56,934 bases of DNA, taken from positions 1 to 56,934 of the forward strand of contig JADCJC010000013.1 in NCBI GenBank assembly GCA_020247395.1, in the 5' to 3' direction. This DNA comes from Rhodocyclaceae bacterium. GTDB taxonomy: Bacteria; Pseudomonadota; Gammaproteobacteria; Burkholderiales; Usitatibacteraceae. Positions 7,753 through 17,262 of the stretch are shown here, piece after piece. The notes under the pieces are model-generated. The model ran no database searches. It was not told the DNA's origin and saw only the letters and a program-made list of their open reading frames with translations. Within the stretch, counting starts at the first letter, position 1. Each line of letters opens with the position of its first letter. Position numbers and translations under genes: made by a program.

Positions 7753-9672
7753 ATGGTTTCAATCACGCTCCCTGATAAGTCCGTCCGACAATTTGATGCG
7801 CCTGTCACTGTTGCCGACGTCGCCGCAAGCATCGGCGCGGGGCTCGAGAAAGCGGCACTCGCCGGCAAAGTCGACGGGAAAGTGGTCGATACCAGCTACT
7901 TGATTGATCGCGACGCTTCGCTTGCCATTGTGACGGACAAAGATGCAGACGGGCTCGAAGTCATCCGTCACTCGACCGCGCATTTGCTGGCTTACGCGGT
8001 CAAAGAGCTTTTCCCCGAAGCGCAGGTGACCATCGGCCCGGTGATCGACAACGGCTTCTATTATGATTTTTCGTACAAGCGGCCGTTTACGCCTGAAGAC
8101 CTCGCCGCCATCGAAAAGAAAATGGGTGAGCTCGCGAGAAAAGACGAAAAAGTCACGCGCAAGGTATTGCCGCGCGACCAGGCAGTAGCCTACTTCAAAG
8201 GGATCGGCGAGGCCTATAAGGCGGAGATTATCGAATCGATTCCTGCTGATCAGGATGTTTCGCTCTACACCGAGGGTAATTTCACCGACCTGTGTCGTGG
8301 TCCGCACGTGCCGTCTACGGGCAAGTTGAAGGTCTTCAAGATCATGAAAGTCGCCGGGGCGTATTGGCGCGGCGATTCCAAGAACGAGATGCTCCAGCGC
8401 ATTTATGGTACAGCATGGGCGAAGAAAGAGGACCAAGAGCAGTACCTGCACATGCTTGAGGAGGCCGAGAAACGCGATCACCGCAAGCTCGGCAAGTTGC
8501 TTGACCTGTTTCATATGCAGGAAGAGGCGCCCGGTATGGTGTTTTGGCACCCGAAAGGCTGGGTAATCTGGCAGCAAGTTGAGCAGTACATGCGCCGCGT
8601 CTACCAAAACAACGGCTACCAAGAAATTCGCTGCCCACAGATTTTGAACCGCTCGTTATGGGAGCGCACCGGTCACTGGGATAACTACCAGGACAACATG
8701 TTCACCACCGAGTCGGAAAAGCACGACTACGGCATCAAGCCGATGAATTGCCCCGGCCACGTGCTGGTGTTCAACTCTGACTTGCGTTCCTATCGCGACC
8801 TGCCGTTGCGTTATGGTGAGTTCGGCTCGTGCCACCGCAACGAGCCGTCGGGTGCGCTACACGGCATCATGCGTGTCCGTGGCTTTGTACAGGACGATGG
8901 CCATATTTTCTGTACTGAAGAGCAAATCCAACAGGAGTGTACCGACTTCAATCGGCTGGCACTTTCGGTCTATAAAGACTTTGGGTTCAAGGACATAGCA
9001 ATCAAAATCGCGCTCCGCCCGGAAAAGCGGGTGGGTTCCGACGAAACTTGGGACCGCGCCGAAAATGCGCTGCGTAACGCCCTGACGTCCTGCGGTGTGG
9101 GCTGGGAAGAATTGCCGGGTGAGGGGGCCTTTTACGGCCCGAAAATCGAATATCACTTGAAGGATTCGATCGGCCGCTCATGGCAGTGCGGCACCATGCA
9201 GGTGGACTACAACACCGCCGACCGCTTGGGCGGGGAATATGTCGACGCCCATAGCAACCGGGTCGCGCCCGTGATGCTCCACCGGGCGATCGTGGGCTCC
9301 CTGGAGCGCTTTATCGGAATCCTGATCGAAAACCACGCCGGGGCATTGCCGCTTTGGCTGGCACCGGTCCAGGTGGTTGCGATGAACGTGACCGAACACC
9401 AAGCCGCGTATGTTTCTGAGGTTGTCGACGCCCTAAAAGTGGCGGGAATCCGGGTCCATGCCGATTTGCGGAATGAGAAAATTTCCTATAAAATACGGGA
9501 ACATAGCTTGCAAAAAGTTCCCTACCAGTTGATTTTGGGCGATAAAGAAATGCAGGCTAGAACCGTGACTGCACGGCTCCGAGATGGCAAAGGCGGTGGC
9601 GAAAATCTCCCCCCGATGTCTTTGGAAGAATTCGTTTCCCGCTTAAAGGACGAAGTGTCGGCCAAGCAATAG
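7753..9672 (+). CDS. thrS: Threonyl-tRNA synthetase
   Basis: A 639-residue class II synthetase. The N-terminal TGS domain (about 1-60) is followed by the editing domain with H73 and H77 (HSTAHLL) and C181 (DLCRGPH). Then comes the catalytic core with MNCPGHV and the [16 protein letters not shown] motif 2 region, and the anticodon-binding domain fills the last 100 residues. The ATG at 7753, preceded by GAGG at 7744-7747, gives the standard N-terminus. The frame is open further upstream only because it runs through the tRNA. It heads the infC-rpmI-rplT-pheST-ihfA cluster and is probably controlled by the attenuator just upstream. Confidence 0.98.
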   Translation: MVSITLPDKSVRQFDAPVTVADVAASIGAGLEKAALAGKVDGKVVDTSYLIDRDASLAIVTDKDADGLEVIRHSTAHLLAYAVKELFPEAQVTIGPVIDNGFYYDFSYKRPFTPEDLAAIEKKMGELARKDEKVTRKVLPRDQAVAYFKGIGEAYKAEIIESIPADQDVSLYTEGNFTDLCRGPHVPSTGKLKVFKIMKVAGAYWRGDSKNEMLQRIYGTAWAKKEDQEQYLHMLEEAEKRDHRKLGKLLDLFHMQEEAPGMVFWHPKGWVIWQQVEQYMRRVYQNNGYQEIRCPQILNRSLWERTGHWDNYQDNMFTTESEKHDYGIKPMNCPGHVLVFNSDLRSYRDLPLRYGEFGSCHRNEPSGALHGIMRVRGFVQDDGHIFCTEEQIQQECTDFNRLALSVYKDFGFKDIAIKIALRPEKRVGSDETWDRAENALRNALTSCGVGWEELPGEGAFYGPKIEYHLKDSIGRSWQCGTMQVDYNTADRLGGEYVDAHSNRVAPVMLHRAIVGSLERFIGILIENHAGALPLWLAPVQVVAMNVTEHQAAYVSEVVDALKVAGIRVHADLRNEKISYKIREHSLQKVPYQLILGDKEMQARTVTARLRDGKGGGENLPPMSLEEFVSRLKDEVSAKQ

Positions 9673-9763
9673 TCGGCGTTTAACTCTTTTACGCTGTAAG
9701 TTTCGTCCTTGAGGCGGCCTTCCCCAGCTGCCCAAGACTGTCGTTAATTGTCAGGAGAGTTCT

Positions 9764-10288
9764 ATCGCTACCGAAAAAGAAGTTCGAATCAATTCGGAAA
9801 TCAGAGGTATTCCGGAGGTTCGATTGCTTGGCCCAGACGGCGAGCAAATTGGCATTGTGAGTCTGATGGACGCACAACAGCGTGCTGAAACAGCTGAGTT
9901 GGATTTGGTGGAGATCGCGCCAACGGCGAAACCACCGGTTTGTCGAATCATGGATTACGGCAAATTCAAATACCACGAGGCGAAGAAGGCGCACGAGGCC
10001 AAACTGAAGCAGAAGCAAATTCAGGTCAAAGAGGTGAAGTTCCGCCCGGGCACTGATGATGGTGACTACAACATCAAAGTCCGTAACTTGAAACGCTTTC
10101 TGGAAGACGGCGATAAAACCAAAATCACGTTGCGGTTTAGGGGACGTGAAATGGCGCACCAAGAGTTGGGCTTGCAACTTTTGAAGCGTGTGGAAGCAGA
10201 TTTAGCGGAGCTGGGGCAGGTTGAACAGTTTCCAAAAATGGAAGGCCGTCAGATGGTGATGATGGTCGGTCCGCGCAAGAAAGCATAA
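9764..10288 (+). CDS. infC: Translation initiation factor IF-3, non-canonical ATC start
   Basis: A 174-residue IF-3: N-domain ([24 protein letters not shown]), a linker rich in K/Q and a C-domain ending [15 protein letters not shown]. The first ATG-initiated reading (9824) would cut away conserved N-terminal residues. The frame has no ATG, GTG or TTG at the right place, but ATC at 9764 sits 6 nt after AGGAG (9753-9757) and gives the family's full length. E. coli infC starts at AUU, which lets IF-3 repress its own synthesis by rejecting unusual start codons. ATC here would serve the same purpose. Cotranscribed with rpmI and rplT. Confidence 0.93.
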   Translation: MATEKEVRINSEIRGIPEVRLLGPDGEQIGIVSLMDAQQRAETAELDLVEIAPTAKPPVCRIMDYGKFKYHEAKKAHEAKLKQKQIQVKEVKFRPGTDDGDYNIKVRNLKRFLEDGDKTKITLRFRGREMAHQELGLQLLKRVEADLAELGQVEQFPKMEGRQMVMMVGPRKKA

Positions 10289-10554
10289 GTTTGAGAGGCG
10301 CGTCTCCTCGGTATCACGAAGACGCTCGGTAGTAGTACCAAACAAGCCGACTTCAGGTACAAAGTGTGGAATGGTTCCACCACCTGCTGCGGTAACGTAA
10401 AGATGGGCTGGGCGAGTCCAGAGTGCAGGCATGACGAGGCGCGCTGAGCAAAAAAATCCGGAATTGCCTTAAGCGCGATGAGGAATTTTGAGCGAAAGCG
10501 CAACAACGTCAGGTCAAGCGAAGACGAGCACGGTTCAGAAGAGAGGTAAAGTAA
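10289..10554 (+). promoter_or_regulatory. Long infC-rpmI spacer, probable L20 autoregulatory leader
   Basis: 266 bp without a convincing gene separates infC from rpmI. The known E. coli mechanism has L20 bind the rpmI leader and repress rpmI-rplT translation. The spacer here contains small hairpins (for example GAGA-GGCGCG-TCTC at 10292-10305) and a purine-rich end with GAGAGG before the rpmI ATG. The L20 site itself cannot be located by eye. Confidence 0.35.
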
Positions 10555-10752
10555 ATGCCAAAAATGAAGACCAAGAGCGGAGCAGCCAAGCGCTTTAAAG
10601 CGCGTGGATCAGGCTCGATCAAGCGCTCACAGGCGTTCAAGCGCCACATCCTCACCAAAAAAACGACCAAGTCCAAGCGCCAGTTGCGTGGGACAACGGA
10701 GATTCATGCAACCAATATGGGCCATGTCCGTGACATGCTGCCCTACGCGTAA
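10555..10752 (+). CDS. rpmI: 50S ribosomal protein L35
   Basis: A 65-residue highly basic protein starting [14 protein letters not shown], with the typical L35 segment [15 protein letters not shown], at full family length. It is a component of the large ribosomal subunit. The ATG follows a purine-rich GAGAGGTAAAGTAA ribosome-binding region. It lies 11 bp before rplT and is expected to be cotranslated with it under L20 control. Confidence 0.97.
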   Translation: MPKMKTKSGAAKRFKARGSGSIKRSQAFKRHILTKKTTKSKRQLRGTTEIHATNMGHVRDMLPYA

Positions 10753-10763
10753 AGGAGACCGCC

Positions 10764-11123
10764 ATGCCTAGAGTTAAACGTGGTGTCATCGCGCGCGCCC
10801 GGCACAAAAAAGTTCTAGACCAAGCCAAGGGTTACCGCGGCCGTCGTTCCTCGGTCTATCGCATCGCCAAAGAAGCGGTGATGAAGGCGGGTCAATATGC
10901 CTATCGTGACCGCCGCGCGAAGAAGCGTGTTTTCCGCGCGCTGTGGATTGCACGTATCAATGCTGCGGTTCGTGATGGCGGCATGACCTACTCGGCGTTC
11001 ATGAACGGCCTGAAGAAAGCCGCGATTGAGGTCGATCGCAAAGTCTTGGCGGACTTGGCGGTGATGGACAAACCCGCGTTTGCACGATTTATCGAGCAAG
11101 CCAAAGCCGGGCTTGCCGCGTAA
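10764..11123 (+). CDS. rplT: 50S ribosomal protein L20
   Basis: A 119-residue L20: [20 protein letters not shown] at the start, the very basic N-terminal extension [17 protein letters not shown], and the globular C-terminal half beginning [20 protein letters not shown]. It is an early assembly protein of the large subunit that binds 23S rRNA. In relatives it also represses its own operon. AAAGGAG lies just upstream of the ATG, and an intrinsic terminator follows 20 bp after the stop. Confidence 0.98.
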   Translation: MPRVKRGVIARARHKKVLDQAKGYRGRRSSVYRIAKEAVMKAGQYAYRDRRAKKRVFRALWIARINAAVRDGGMTYSAFMNGLKKAAIEVDRKVLADLAVMDKPAFARFIEQAKAGLAA

Positions 11124-11142
11124 TCGCAAAGTAACGCAACGC

Positions 11143-11169
11143 AAAAGGCCCGCAGCAGCGGGCCTTTTT
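11143..11169 (+). terminator. Intrinsic terminator after rplT
   Basis: AAAAGGCCCGC (11143-11153), loop AGCA, GCGGGCC and five T to 11169. It separates infC-rpmI-rplT from pheST, so pheS needs read-through or its own promoter within 11170-11270. Confidence 0.9.
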
Positions 11170-11173
11170 GTTT

Positions 11174-11281
11174 ATGTTCTTTTTGTTTAGGCATTACCCG
11201 TTTCTGTCTCACCCGCTTCTCATTCGCCGAAGCCGCCGCATCATAGCGGTTACGCGACAGGATCCAGACCATGACTCTTGA
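11174..11281 (+). CDS. Possible short upstream ORF of pheS, Phe-rich at its start
   Basis: ATG at 11174 opens a 35-codon frame beginning [10 protein letters not shown], with four phenylalanine codons in the first ten. It ends with TGA at 11279-11281, overlapping the pheS start at 11271. A phenylalanine-rich leader is known upstream of enterobacterial pheST. However, there is no ribosome-binding site here, the only terminator lies before the ORF rather than after it, and the AT-rich start could be chance. Low confidence. Confidence 0.2.
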   Translation: MFFLFRHYPFLSHPLLIRRSRRIIAVTRQDPDHDS

Positions 11282-12281
11282 TGAAATTCTTGCCGAAGCC
11301 ACTACTGCGATGAATGTGGTGACGACCATCCCAGACCTTGAGCAGGCGAAGGCACGCTTTCTCGGCAAGACCGGATCGCTCACCGAGCAACTGAAGGCGA
11401 TGGCTAAGTTGCCGCCGGAAGAAAAGAAGGCAGCGGGAGCCGCGATCAACGTCGTCAAGACGCAGGTGGAGGTGCTGATCAATGGCGCAAAGGCACGTAT
11501 CTTGGATGCCGAACTTCAAGCAAAGCTGGCGGCAGAATCGATCGACGTCACCCTGCCGGGGCGTCGCATTGGCTCCGGAGGACTGCATCCCGTGACGCGC
11601 ACGCAGGAGCGCATTGAAGCCCTGTTCGCAAGCATGGGATTCAGTGTTGCCGACGGCCCTGAAATTGAAGACGATTACTTCAATTTCCAGGCCCTCAACA
11701 CGCCGGAGAATCATCCCGCGCGTTCGATGCAGGATACCTTCTACATTGAAGGCTCAAAGAACTTGTTGCGCACGCAAACGTCGCCAGTCCAAATCCGGCA
11801 CATGCAGTCACATAAACCGCCGATCCGAATCATCTGCCCGGGACGCGTGTATCGATGCGACCACGATGCGACGCACTCGCCGATGTTTCATCAAGTCGAA
11901 GGCTTGTGGGTGGAGGAGGGTATCAGCCTCGCCGATCTCAAAGGCACGCTCACACAGTTCCTCAACGCGTTTTTTGAGCGCGACGACATGCAGATTCGAT
12001 TCCGTCCGTCGTACTTCCCGTTCGTGGAGCCGGGTGTTGAGGTAGACATGGAATGGGGAAAAGTAAAAGACAGCAAAGGCGGAAAAATCAAGTGGTTGGA
12101 AATTGGCGGTGCGGGGGTGGTGCATCCGCAAGTCCTGAGAAACGGCGGAATCGATCCGGAGAAATATTCGGGCTTTGCATTTGGTATGGGGCTCGATCGT
12201 CTCGCGATGTTGAAGTACGGTGTCAATGATTTGCGCTTGTTCTTCGAGAACGACCTTAAGTTTCTTTCCCAATTTCGCTAA
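11271..12281 (+). CDS. pheS: Phenylalanyl-tRNA synthetase alpha subunit
   Basis: A 336-residue class II catalytic subunit. An N-terminal coiled-coil arm (about 1-100, binds tRNA-Phe) precedes the core, which begins [19 protein letters not shown]. Motif 2 region [19 protein letters not shown] and motif 3 [21 protein letters not shown] are intact. It forms the alpha2-beta2 enzyme with pheT, whose gene starts 11 bp downstream. The start has AGGATC 8 nt upstream. Length is close to the 327 residues of the E. coli protein. Confidence 0.98.
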   Translation: MTLDEILAEATTAMNVVTTIPDLEQAKARFLGKTGSLTEQLKAMAKLPPEEKKAAGAAINVVKTQVEVLINGAKARILDAELQAKLAAESIDVTLPGRRIGSGGLHPVTRTQERIEALFASMGFSVADGPEIEDDYFNFQALNTPENHPARSMQDTFYIEGSKNLLRTQTSPVQIRHMQSHKPPIRIICPGRVYRCDHDATHSPMFHQVEGLWVEEGISLADLKGTLTQFLNAFFERDDMQIRFRPSYFPFVEPGVEVDMEWGKVKDSKGGKIKWLEIGGAGVVHPQVLRNGGIDPEKYSGFAFGMGLDRLAMLKYGVNDLRLFFENDLKFLSQFR

Positions 12282-12292
12282 GAGTTGATGAC

Positions 12293-14665
12293 ATGAAAGT
12301 ATCGATAAATTGGTTGAAAGAACTGGTGCCCGTCGATCTGTCGGTAGACGAGATCGCGCACAAACTCACTATGGCGGGCCTTGAAGTTGAAGAGCAATCC
12401 CCAGTCGCCGCCGCATTTCACGACATTGTTGTGGCCGAAATCAAATCGGTCGCCCCGCATCCGAATGCAGACAAGTTGCGTGTCACCGAGGTCGATGCGG
12501 GGACGGGCGCGCTGCTTCAAATTGTGTGTGGTGCGCCGAACGTTGCCGTTGGCATGCGCGTGCCTTGTGCAAAGGTTGGTGCAGAGTTGCCCGGGCTGGC
12601 GATCAAGCAGGCGAAGCTGCGTGGCGTTGAATCGAACGGCATGCTTTGCTCGGCGCGCGAACTCGGGCTGTCTGACGACCACGGCGGCTTGTTGCCATTG
12701 CCCGCAGATGCACCGATCGGTACAGATATCCGTGAGTACTTGGATCTCGATGACGTCATCGTCACGCTAAAGATGACACCCAACCGCGGTGATTGTTTGT
12801 CGATGATTGGTGTTGCGCGCGATTTGGCGGCAGTGACTGGCGTCGCGCTCAAGCTGCCTGCGATTGAACCACTGGCGGCTAATTCATCCGAGCAGCGCAC
12901 GGTTTCAATTGACGCGACAAAGGCGTGTGGGCATTACCTCGGTCGCGTAATTTCGGGAATCAACGCCAAGGCGCTGACGCCGGAGTGGATGAAGCGCCGC
13001 CTTGAGCGCGCTGGCTTTCGCAGCATTTCGCCGCTGGTGGATATCACCAACTACCTGACACTAGAGCGCGGGCGTCCGATGCATGCGTTTGACCAAGACA
13101 AACTTTCCGGCGGTATCAACGTTCGCTTCCCGAAAGCGGGCGAGGAGATGAATCTGCTGAATGAACAGCACGTGGTACTTGCCCCCGATATGCTGCTCAT
13201 CACCGATGAAGCCGGTCCGGTTGCCATTGGCGGCGTGATGGGCGGCCTTGAGTCGTCAGTCACTGATTCGACGACAAGCATCTTCTTTGAGGCTGCTTAT
13301 TTTGATCCGGACGCGGTGCAAGGCAAGACGCGGGTACTCGGCATCAACTCCGACGCCGCGTATCGTTTTGAGCGCGGAGTGGATCCACAGTCTGCGCGAG
13401 ACGGCCTCGAACTTGCAACCCGCTTAGCGGTGGAGATTTGTGGCACCTCGGAAACCAAGGTGGGCCCCGTGACCGAAGCCAAAGGTGAGTTGCCTATCCG
13501 CAAACCGGTAAACGTTCGTCCAGCGCGGGTCTGTGCTCTTATCGGTATGCCGATTGAGACCGGTGCGATGACGGATATTTTGGGGCGACTCAATTGTCAG
13601 GTTGCAGAATCAGGCGGTGTACTGCAGGTGACCGCACCGAGCTACCGCTTCGATCTGAATTTGGAAGAAGACTTCGCCGAAGAAATCGCGCGAATTCACG
13701 GCTATGAGAACGTCCCCGCGACGCCCCCCATAGCGACCGTGCCAATCACGCCGATTCCTGAAGCGGCGCGCACCCGAAGCAGCCTGCGTCATGCTTGTGC
13801 GAGCCTCGGCTACCAAGAAGTCATCAACTACAGTTTCGTCCCTGAAGAGTCTGAAACCAAACTAATGGGTAACACCACGCCGGTGCGGTTAGCCAATCCG
13901 ATCGCATCGCAAATGAGCGTCATGCGAACCAGCTTGCTCGGTGGTTTGATTCAATCCCTGCAACACAACCTTAATCGCGGCGAGACGCGTGCCAAGTTGT
14001 TCGAGATCGGCCGGTGCTTCACTGGCTCGGACGTGGACATCGCCAATCAACCCGAACGTTTGGCCGGTCTGGTTTACGGTGCGAGGTTTCCCGAGCAGTG
14101 GGGCGAGAGCAAATCTGAGCGATTTGACTTTTTCACGCTAAAAGGTGACGTTGAGCATCTCCTCAGCTTCACTGGGTGTGACTTTGTCGCAGCGCCTCAT
14201 CCGGCGCTTCACCCGGGACGAAGCGCTCAGATTTGGCTCTCCGACCGCAAAGTGGGCTGGATCGGAGAAATTCACCCGCGCTGGCAGCAGGAGTTTGAGC
14301 TGCCCGCTGCGCCACTGGCATTTGAGCTTGAGCTTGGCTTAATCCAAACAGTGCCACAGGTTTGGTATACCCCCATCTCGCGGATGCAGGCTGTCCGGCG
14401 AGACGTGGCTGTTTTAGTCGATGATGGCGTCACAATCGGCGCGATTGCTGCGGCCTTCAATAGCCTAAAGTTGCCGAACATTGTAGATTTTGGGCTGTTC
14501 GATGTTTACCGCGGTCAAAACTTGGATTCTGGGAAAAAAAGCCTTGCGTTTCGGATAGTTATGCAAGATACTGAGAGAACTTTGACAGATGTGGAATGCG
14601 ATGCAGTCGTTGCCCGGTTTATTGAGGTAATTTCTCATAAATTCGGTGCAACTCTCAGAAAATAA
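12293..14665 (+). CDS. pheT: Phenylalanyl-tRNA synthetase beta subunit
   Basis: A 790-residue beta subunit. It has an N-terminal B1 domain (KVSINWLKELV), an EMAP/tRNA-binding domain (about 40-150), B3/B4 editing domain, B5 segment, the catalytic-like core (RSSLRHACASLGYQEVINYSF), and a C-terminal anticodon-binding fold (FDVYRGQNLDSGKKSLAFR). It pairs with PheS to charge tRNA-Phe and hydrolyse mischarged Tyr-tRNA-Phe. It sits 11 bp after pheS and 13 bp before ihfA, in the usual order. No anomalies seen. Confidence 0.98.
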   Translation: MKVSINWLKELVPVDLSVDEIAHKLTMAGLEVEEQSPVAAAFHDIVVAEIKSVAPHPNADKLRVTEVDAGTGALLQIVCGAPNVAVGMRVPCAKVGAELPGLAIKQAKLRGVESNGMLCSARELGLSDDHGGLLPLPADAPIGTDIREYLDLDDVIVTLKMTPNRGDCLSMIGVARDLAAVTGVALKLPAIEPLAANSSEQRTVSIDATKACGHYLGRVISGINAKALTPEWMKRRLERAGFRSISPLVDITNYLTLERGRPMHAFDQDKLSGGINVRFPKAGEEMNLLNEQHVVLAPDMLLITDEAGPVAIGGVMGGLESSVTDSTTSIFFEAAYFDPDAVQGKTRVLGINSDAAYRFERGVDPQSARDGLELATRLAVEICGTSETKVGPVTEAKGELPIRKPVNVRPARVCALIGMPIETGAMTDILGRLNCQVAESGGVLQVTAPSYRFDLNLEEDFAEEIARIHGYENVPATPPIATVPITPIPEAARTRSSLRHACASLGYQEVINYSFVPEESETKLMGNTTPVRLANPIASQMSVMRTSLLGGLIQSLQHNLNRGETRAKLFEIGRCFTGSDVDIANQPERLAGLVYGARFPEQWGESKSERFDFFTLKGDVEHLLSFTGCDFVAAPHPALHPGRSAQIWLSDRKVGWIGEIHPRWQQEFELPAAPLAFELELGLIQTVPQVWYTPISRMQAVRRDVAVLVDDGVTIGAIAAAFNSLKLPNIVDFGLFDVYRGQNLDSGKKSLAFRIVMQDTERTLTDVECDAVVARFIEVISHKFGATLRK

Positions 14666-14678
14666 AGAGAAAAGTTAG

Positions 14679-14987
14679 ATGACATTGACAAAAGCAGAGC
14701 TTGCCGATCTGATGTTCGAAAAAGTCGGGTTGAACAAGCGCGAAGCCAAAGATATGGTTGAATCTTTTTTCGAAGAAATCCGTATGGCGCTGCAACGAGG
14801 GGAGAGTGTCAAGCTGTCTGGTTTTGGTAATTTTCAGCTTCGCAATAAGCCGCAACGCCCGGGTCGCAACCCGAAGACCGGAGAAGAAATTCCGATTACG
14901 GCGCGTCGGGTTGTGACATTTCATGCCAGCCAAAAATTGAAGACCCTCGTGGAGAAGTCCTTTAATGGAAACGCTGCCGTCCAGTAG
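14679..14987 (+). CDS. ihfA: Integration host factor alpha subunit
   Basis: A 102-residue DNABII protein: [20 protein letters not shown] at the N-terminus, the beta-arm region with [11 protein letters not shown], and the [15 protein letters not shown]-terminal segment that distinguishes IHF-alpha from HU. It bends DNA as a heterodimer with IHF-beta, whose gene is not in this window. Following pheT directly is its standard location. The last 23 bp overlap the next gene. Confidence 0.97.
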   Translation: MTLTKAELADLMFEKVGLNKREAKDMVESFFEEIRMALQRGESVKLSGFGNFQLRNKPQRPGRNPKTGEEIPITARRVVTFHASQKLKTLVEKSFNGNAAVQ

Positions 14988-15345
14988 TCTCCCCACCATT
15001 CCCGCCAAGCGCTACTTTACGATTGGCGAAGTCAGCGACCTGTGCGGTGTCAAGCCGCACGTGTTGCGGTACTGGGAACAAGAATTTACGCAATTGAAGC
15101 CACTGAAACGTCGTGGCAACCGTCGCTACTATCAGCACCATGAAGTTCTTCTGATCCGCCGCATCCGCGAGTTACTCTACGAGCATGGGTTTACCATCAA
15201 CGGTGCACGTAACCGTCTTGATGCCGTGGAAGCACCCGTGGCCCCACCAAGGTCGAGCGTGCCTCGGGGCTCGTCCAGAGTACTAGAGATGCGTGAAGTC
15301 CGAAGTGAGCTGAAGAGTATCCTTAAGATGCTAGGGGCGCCCTAG
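14965..15345 (+). CDS. MerR-family transcriptional regulator
   Basis: A 126-residue MerR-type winged-helix protein: [20 protein letters not shown] recognition region at about residues 16-35, the wing [19 protein letters not shown], then a short helix and a low-complexity S/P/R tail. There is no cysteine-bearing effector domain, so it is not a metal sensor. The gene overlaps ihfA by 23 bp and precedes tRNA-Pro, the conserved position of this uncharacterised regulator in Beta- and Gammaproteobacteria. Its targets are unknown. Confidence 0.93.
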   Translation: METLPSSSLPTIPAKRYFTIGEVSDLCGVKPHVLRYWEQEFTQLKPLKRRGNRRYYQHHEVLLIRRIRELLYEHGFTINGARNRLDAVEAPVAPPRSSVPRGSSRVLEMREVRSELKSILKMLGAP

Positions 15346-15349
15346 TCGT

Positions 15350-15355
15350 TATAAT
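15350..15355 (+). promoter_or_regulatory. -10 element of tRNA-Pro promoter
   Basis: A perfect TATAAT lies 11 nt before the mature 5' end of tRNA-Pro and 4 nt after the merR-type stop. No good -35 match is visible at 17 bp, so tRNA-Pro may be served both by this element and by read-through. Confidence 0.5.
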
Positions 15356-15365
15356 TGCAGTCAGT

Positions 15366-15442
15366 CGGAGCGTGGCGCAGCCTGGTAGCGCACTTGCATG
15401 GGGTGCAAGGGGTCGCAAGTTCGAATCTTGTCGCTCCGACCA
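15366..15442 (+). tRNA. tRNA-Pro (anticodon GGG)
   Basis: A 77-nt cloverleaf with acceptor CGGAGCG / CGCTCCG, anticodon stem CTTGC/GCAAG around ATGGGGT (anticodon GGG, reading CCC and CCT), T-loop TTCGAAT, discriminator A and encoded CCA. It closes the thrS-pheST cluster and marks the boundary to the accessory catabolic region, but no attachment-site duplication of its 3' end is seen nearby. Confidence 0.97.
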
Positions 15443-15548
15443 ATAATCAATGACTTAATTGTCAAGAATGCCCAAGCCACTCGGTCGGGCAATGATTTGT
15501 TTGCCCCGCCCTTGCGTTCAGCGAGGCTCTCAAACATTTACGGCTGGC

Positions 15549-17150
15549 CTAGACTAGCGCCTCCAACAACACCAGCAGCAGTAACGTCACCACCAGATAG
15601 ACGACTAACCACCAGGCTTGTTTATCGACATCGCCGGGCACGGTGTTCCAATTGCCTTCGACGGTCGTACGGCGCTTGGCAAAACGCGCACGTTGCCCGG
15701 GGATCGAGTAAGCCGACCATTCGGCCTGTTTACCGTCCAAGATTCTGCTCAAGCTCCAGCCGACAATGATAGTGACGGCACCGCCGATCAGACAGAACCA
15801 AGGCCAAGCAACGCGCGTTCCCGTAGCCACATACCAGATGACGGCAAAGCCCGCTATCACACCCACCATTAAGCCGCGTTCGGTGGTGTGTTTCGAAAAA
15901 AAGCCGAGTGCGTACATCCCCAACTTTGCCCCGACAAAGTAACTGCCGATTTTACTAATGACTTCCAGAATTGAGCCGTCGCTACGGGTGTACAGCATCG
16001 CCGGGAAGATGATGAGGATCGCCCACATAACCGTCGCACAACGCGTCGCAAACAAGTAATGTGCGTCGGATTCGTCACGCTTGAAGTAACGTTGGTAGAA
16101 GTCGACCACACTTGCGGTCGCCATGGAATTGAATGCTGAACTAAGGGTAGACATGGAGGCCGCTAGCACTGCGGCGGCCAATATGCCAAGCAATCCAGGC
16201 ACACCCGAATCAGCGGCAAATTGCAGAATGATTTCGTTGTTGTTGGCGAACGGCTTGCCGCCGTAGTAGCCGTAGGCGAGCACGCCGATAAAAAAGAACA
16301 AGAAATAAATCGGGAACCCCATGTACCCCATCAACAAATAGGCTTTTTTGGCGTCGCCGATGGTGGCAGCACCCAGTGTGCGTTGCACCATCATTTGGTT
16401 TGCGCCATAGACGGTGATATGAAACAAGGTCATACCGATCAAACCTGACCAAATCGTGGTCGAGATTGTGATGTCAGGTGTCGGGTTTATCGCATTGAGC
16501 CGACCGGACGCTTTCAGATTTGCCAGCACTTCAAGAATGGGTACTGGCATGGCAATAATCAACGCCACCATGATCACGATGGCACCACCAAACAACACCA
16601 CGGCCTGAAAGACGTCAGTCCAAATCACTGCCAACATACCTCCCATCGTGGTGTAGATGAGAGCCAATACGGTAATAAGCACAATGCTCACCGGTACTGA
16701 GATCCCGGTGATGAATTGCAACACCAGCGCTGTAGCATACAAAATCGCGCCGGTTGAAAGCCCTTGGGTGACGAGGAAAATGGTCGACATCACCGCGCGT
16801 GAGGTCGGACCGAAGCGCCGTTCTTGGTAATCGTAAATTGATGCCACGCCACTCGCGTAAAAGAACGGCAGGAAAAAACTCGTCACCAGCAATATCACAA
16901 TCGGGTAATTAAGATGGATCGCCAGTGCGGCCAAGCCGTCCCGGTATGCCCACGCCGGCGCACCGAGGAACGACAACGCGCTGATGTAGGTTGCAATCAC
17001 CGATAAGCCAATTGCCCACCACGGCGTACGACCGTTGCCAATGTTAAATTCACGCGCGGTGCTGACCTTCCCGCCGACGATGTAGCCGAGCACCAAATTG
17101 CCCGCCAAAAAAGCGACAAGAATAGACCAGTCGAGCGCATCAAATTTCAT
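15549..17150 (-). CDS. Sodium:solute symporter (SSS family)
   Basis: A 533-residue protein with about 13 hydrophobic helices. It has SSS hallmarks: the N-terminal LDWSILVAFLAGNLVLGY helix, GLSVIATYISALSFLGAPAW in the sodium-site region, and the central helices GLSTGAILYATALVLQF. It would import a small organic solute with Na+. It is the last gene of the operon that starts with the HisD-like enzyme, 112 bp after the hydrolase gene, so it probably carries that pathway's substrate across the inner membrane. GAGGGG lies 9 nt ahead of the ATG. The substrate cannot be read from the sequence. Confidence 0.9.
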   Translation of the reverse strand: MKFDALDWSILVAFLAGNLVLGYIVGGKVSTAREFNIGNGRTPWWAIGLSVIATYISALSFLGAPAWAYRDGLAALAIHLNYPIVILLVTSFFLPFFYASGVASIYDYQERRFGPTSRAVMSTIFLVTQGLSTGAILYATALVLQFITGISVPVSIVLITVLALIYTTMGGMLAVIWTDVFQAVVLFGGAIVIMVALIIAMPVPILEVLANLKASGRLNAINPTPDITISTTIWSGLIGMTLFHITVYGANQMMVQRTLGAATIGDAKKAYLLMGYMGFPIYFLFFFIGVLAYGYYGGKPFANNNEIILQFAADSGVPGLLGILAAAVLAASMSTLSSAFNSMATASVVDFYQRYFKRDESDAHYLFATRCATVMWAILIIFPAMLYTRSDGSILEVISKIGSYFVGAKLGMYALGFFSKHTTERGLMVGVIAGFAVIWYVATGTRVAWPWFCLIGGAVTIIVGWSLSRILDGKQAEWSAYSIPGQRARFAKRRTTVEGNWNTVPGDVDKQAWWLVVYLVVTLLLLVLLEALV

Positions 17151-17262
17151 ATTGGCTAACCCCTCGGTGGCGCACAGTCACTGCTGGTGACCAATTATCA
17201 GCTCGACCATAGTCCACTGGTATGTCTGTCGCGCATTGTGTTCGTTCAGAAGCAAAAGTCCT

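Noticed and set aside
15366-15442. tRNA-Pro as an integration site for the accessory region
   Set aside because: No integrase gene and no repeated tRNA 3' end were seen up to 30 kb; only the position is suggestive.
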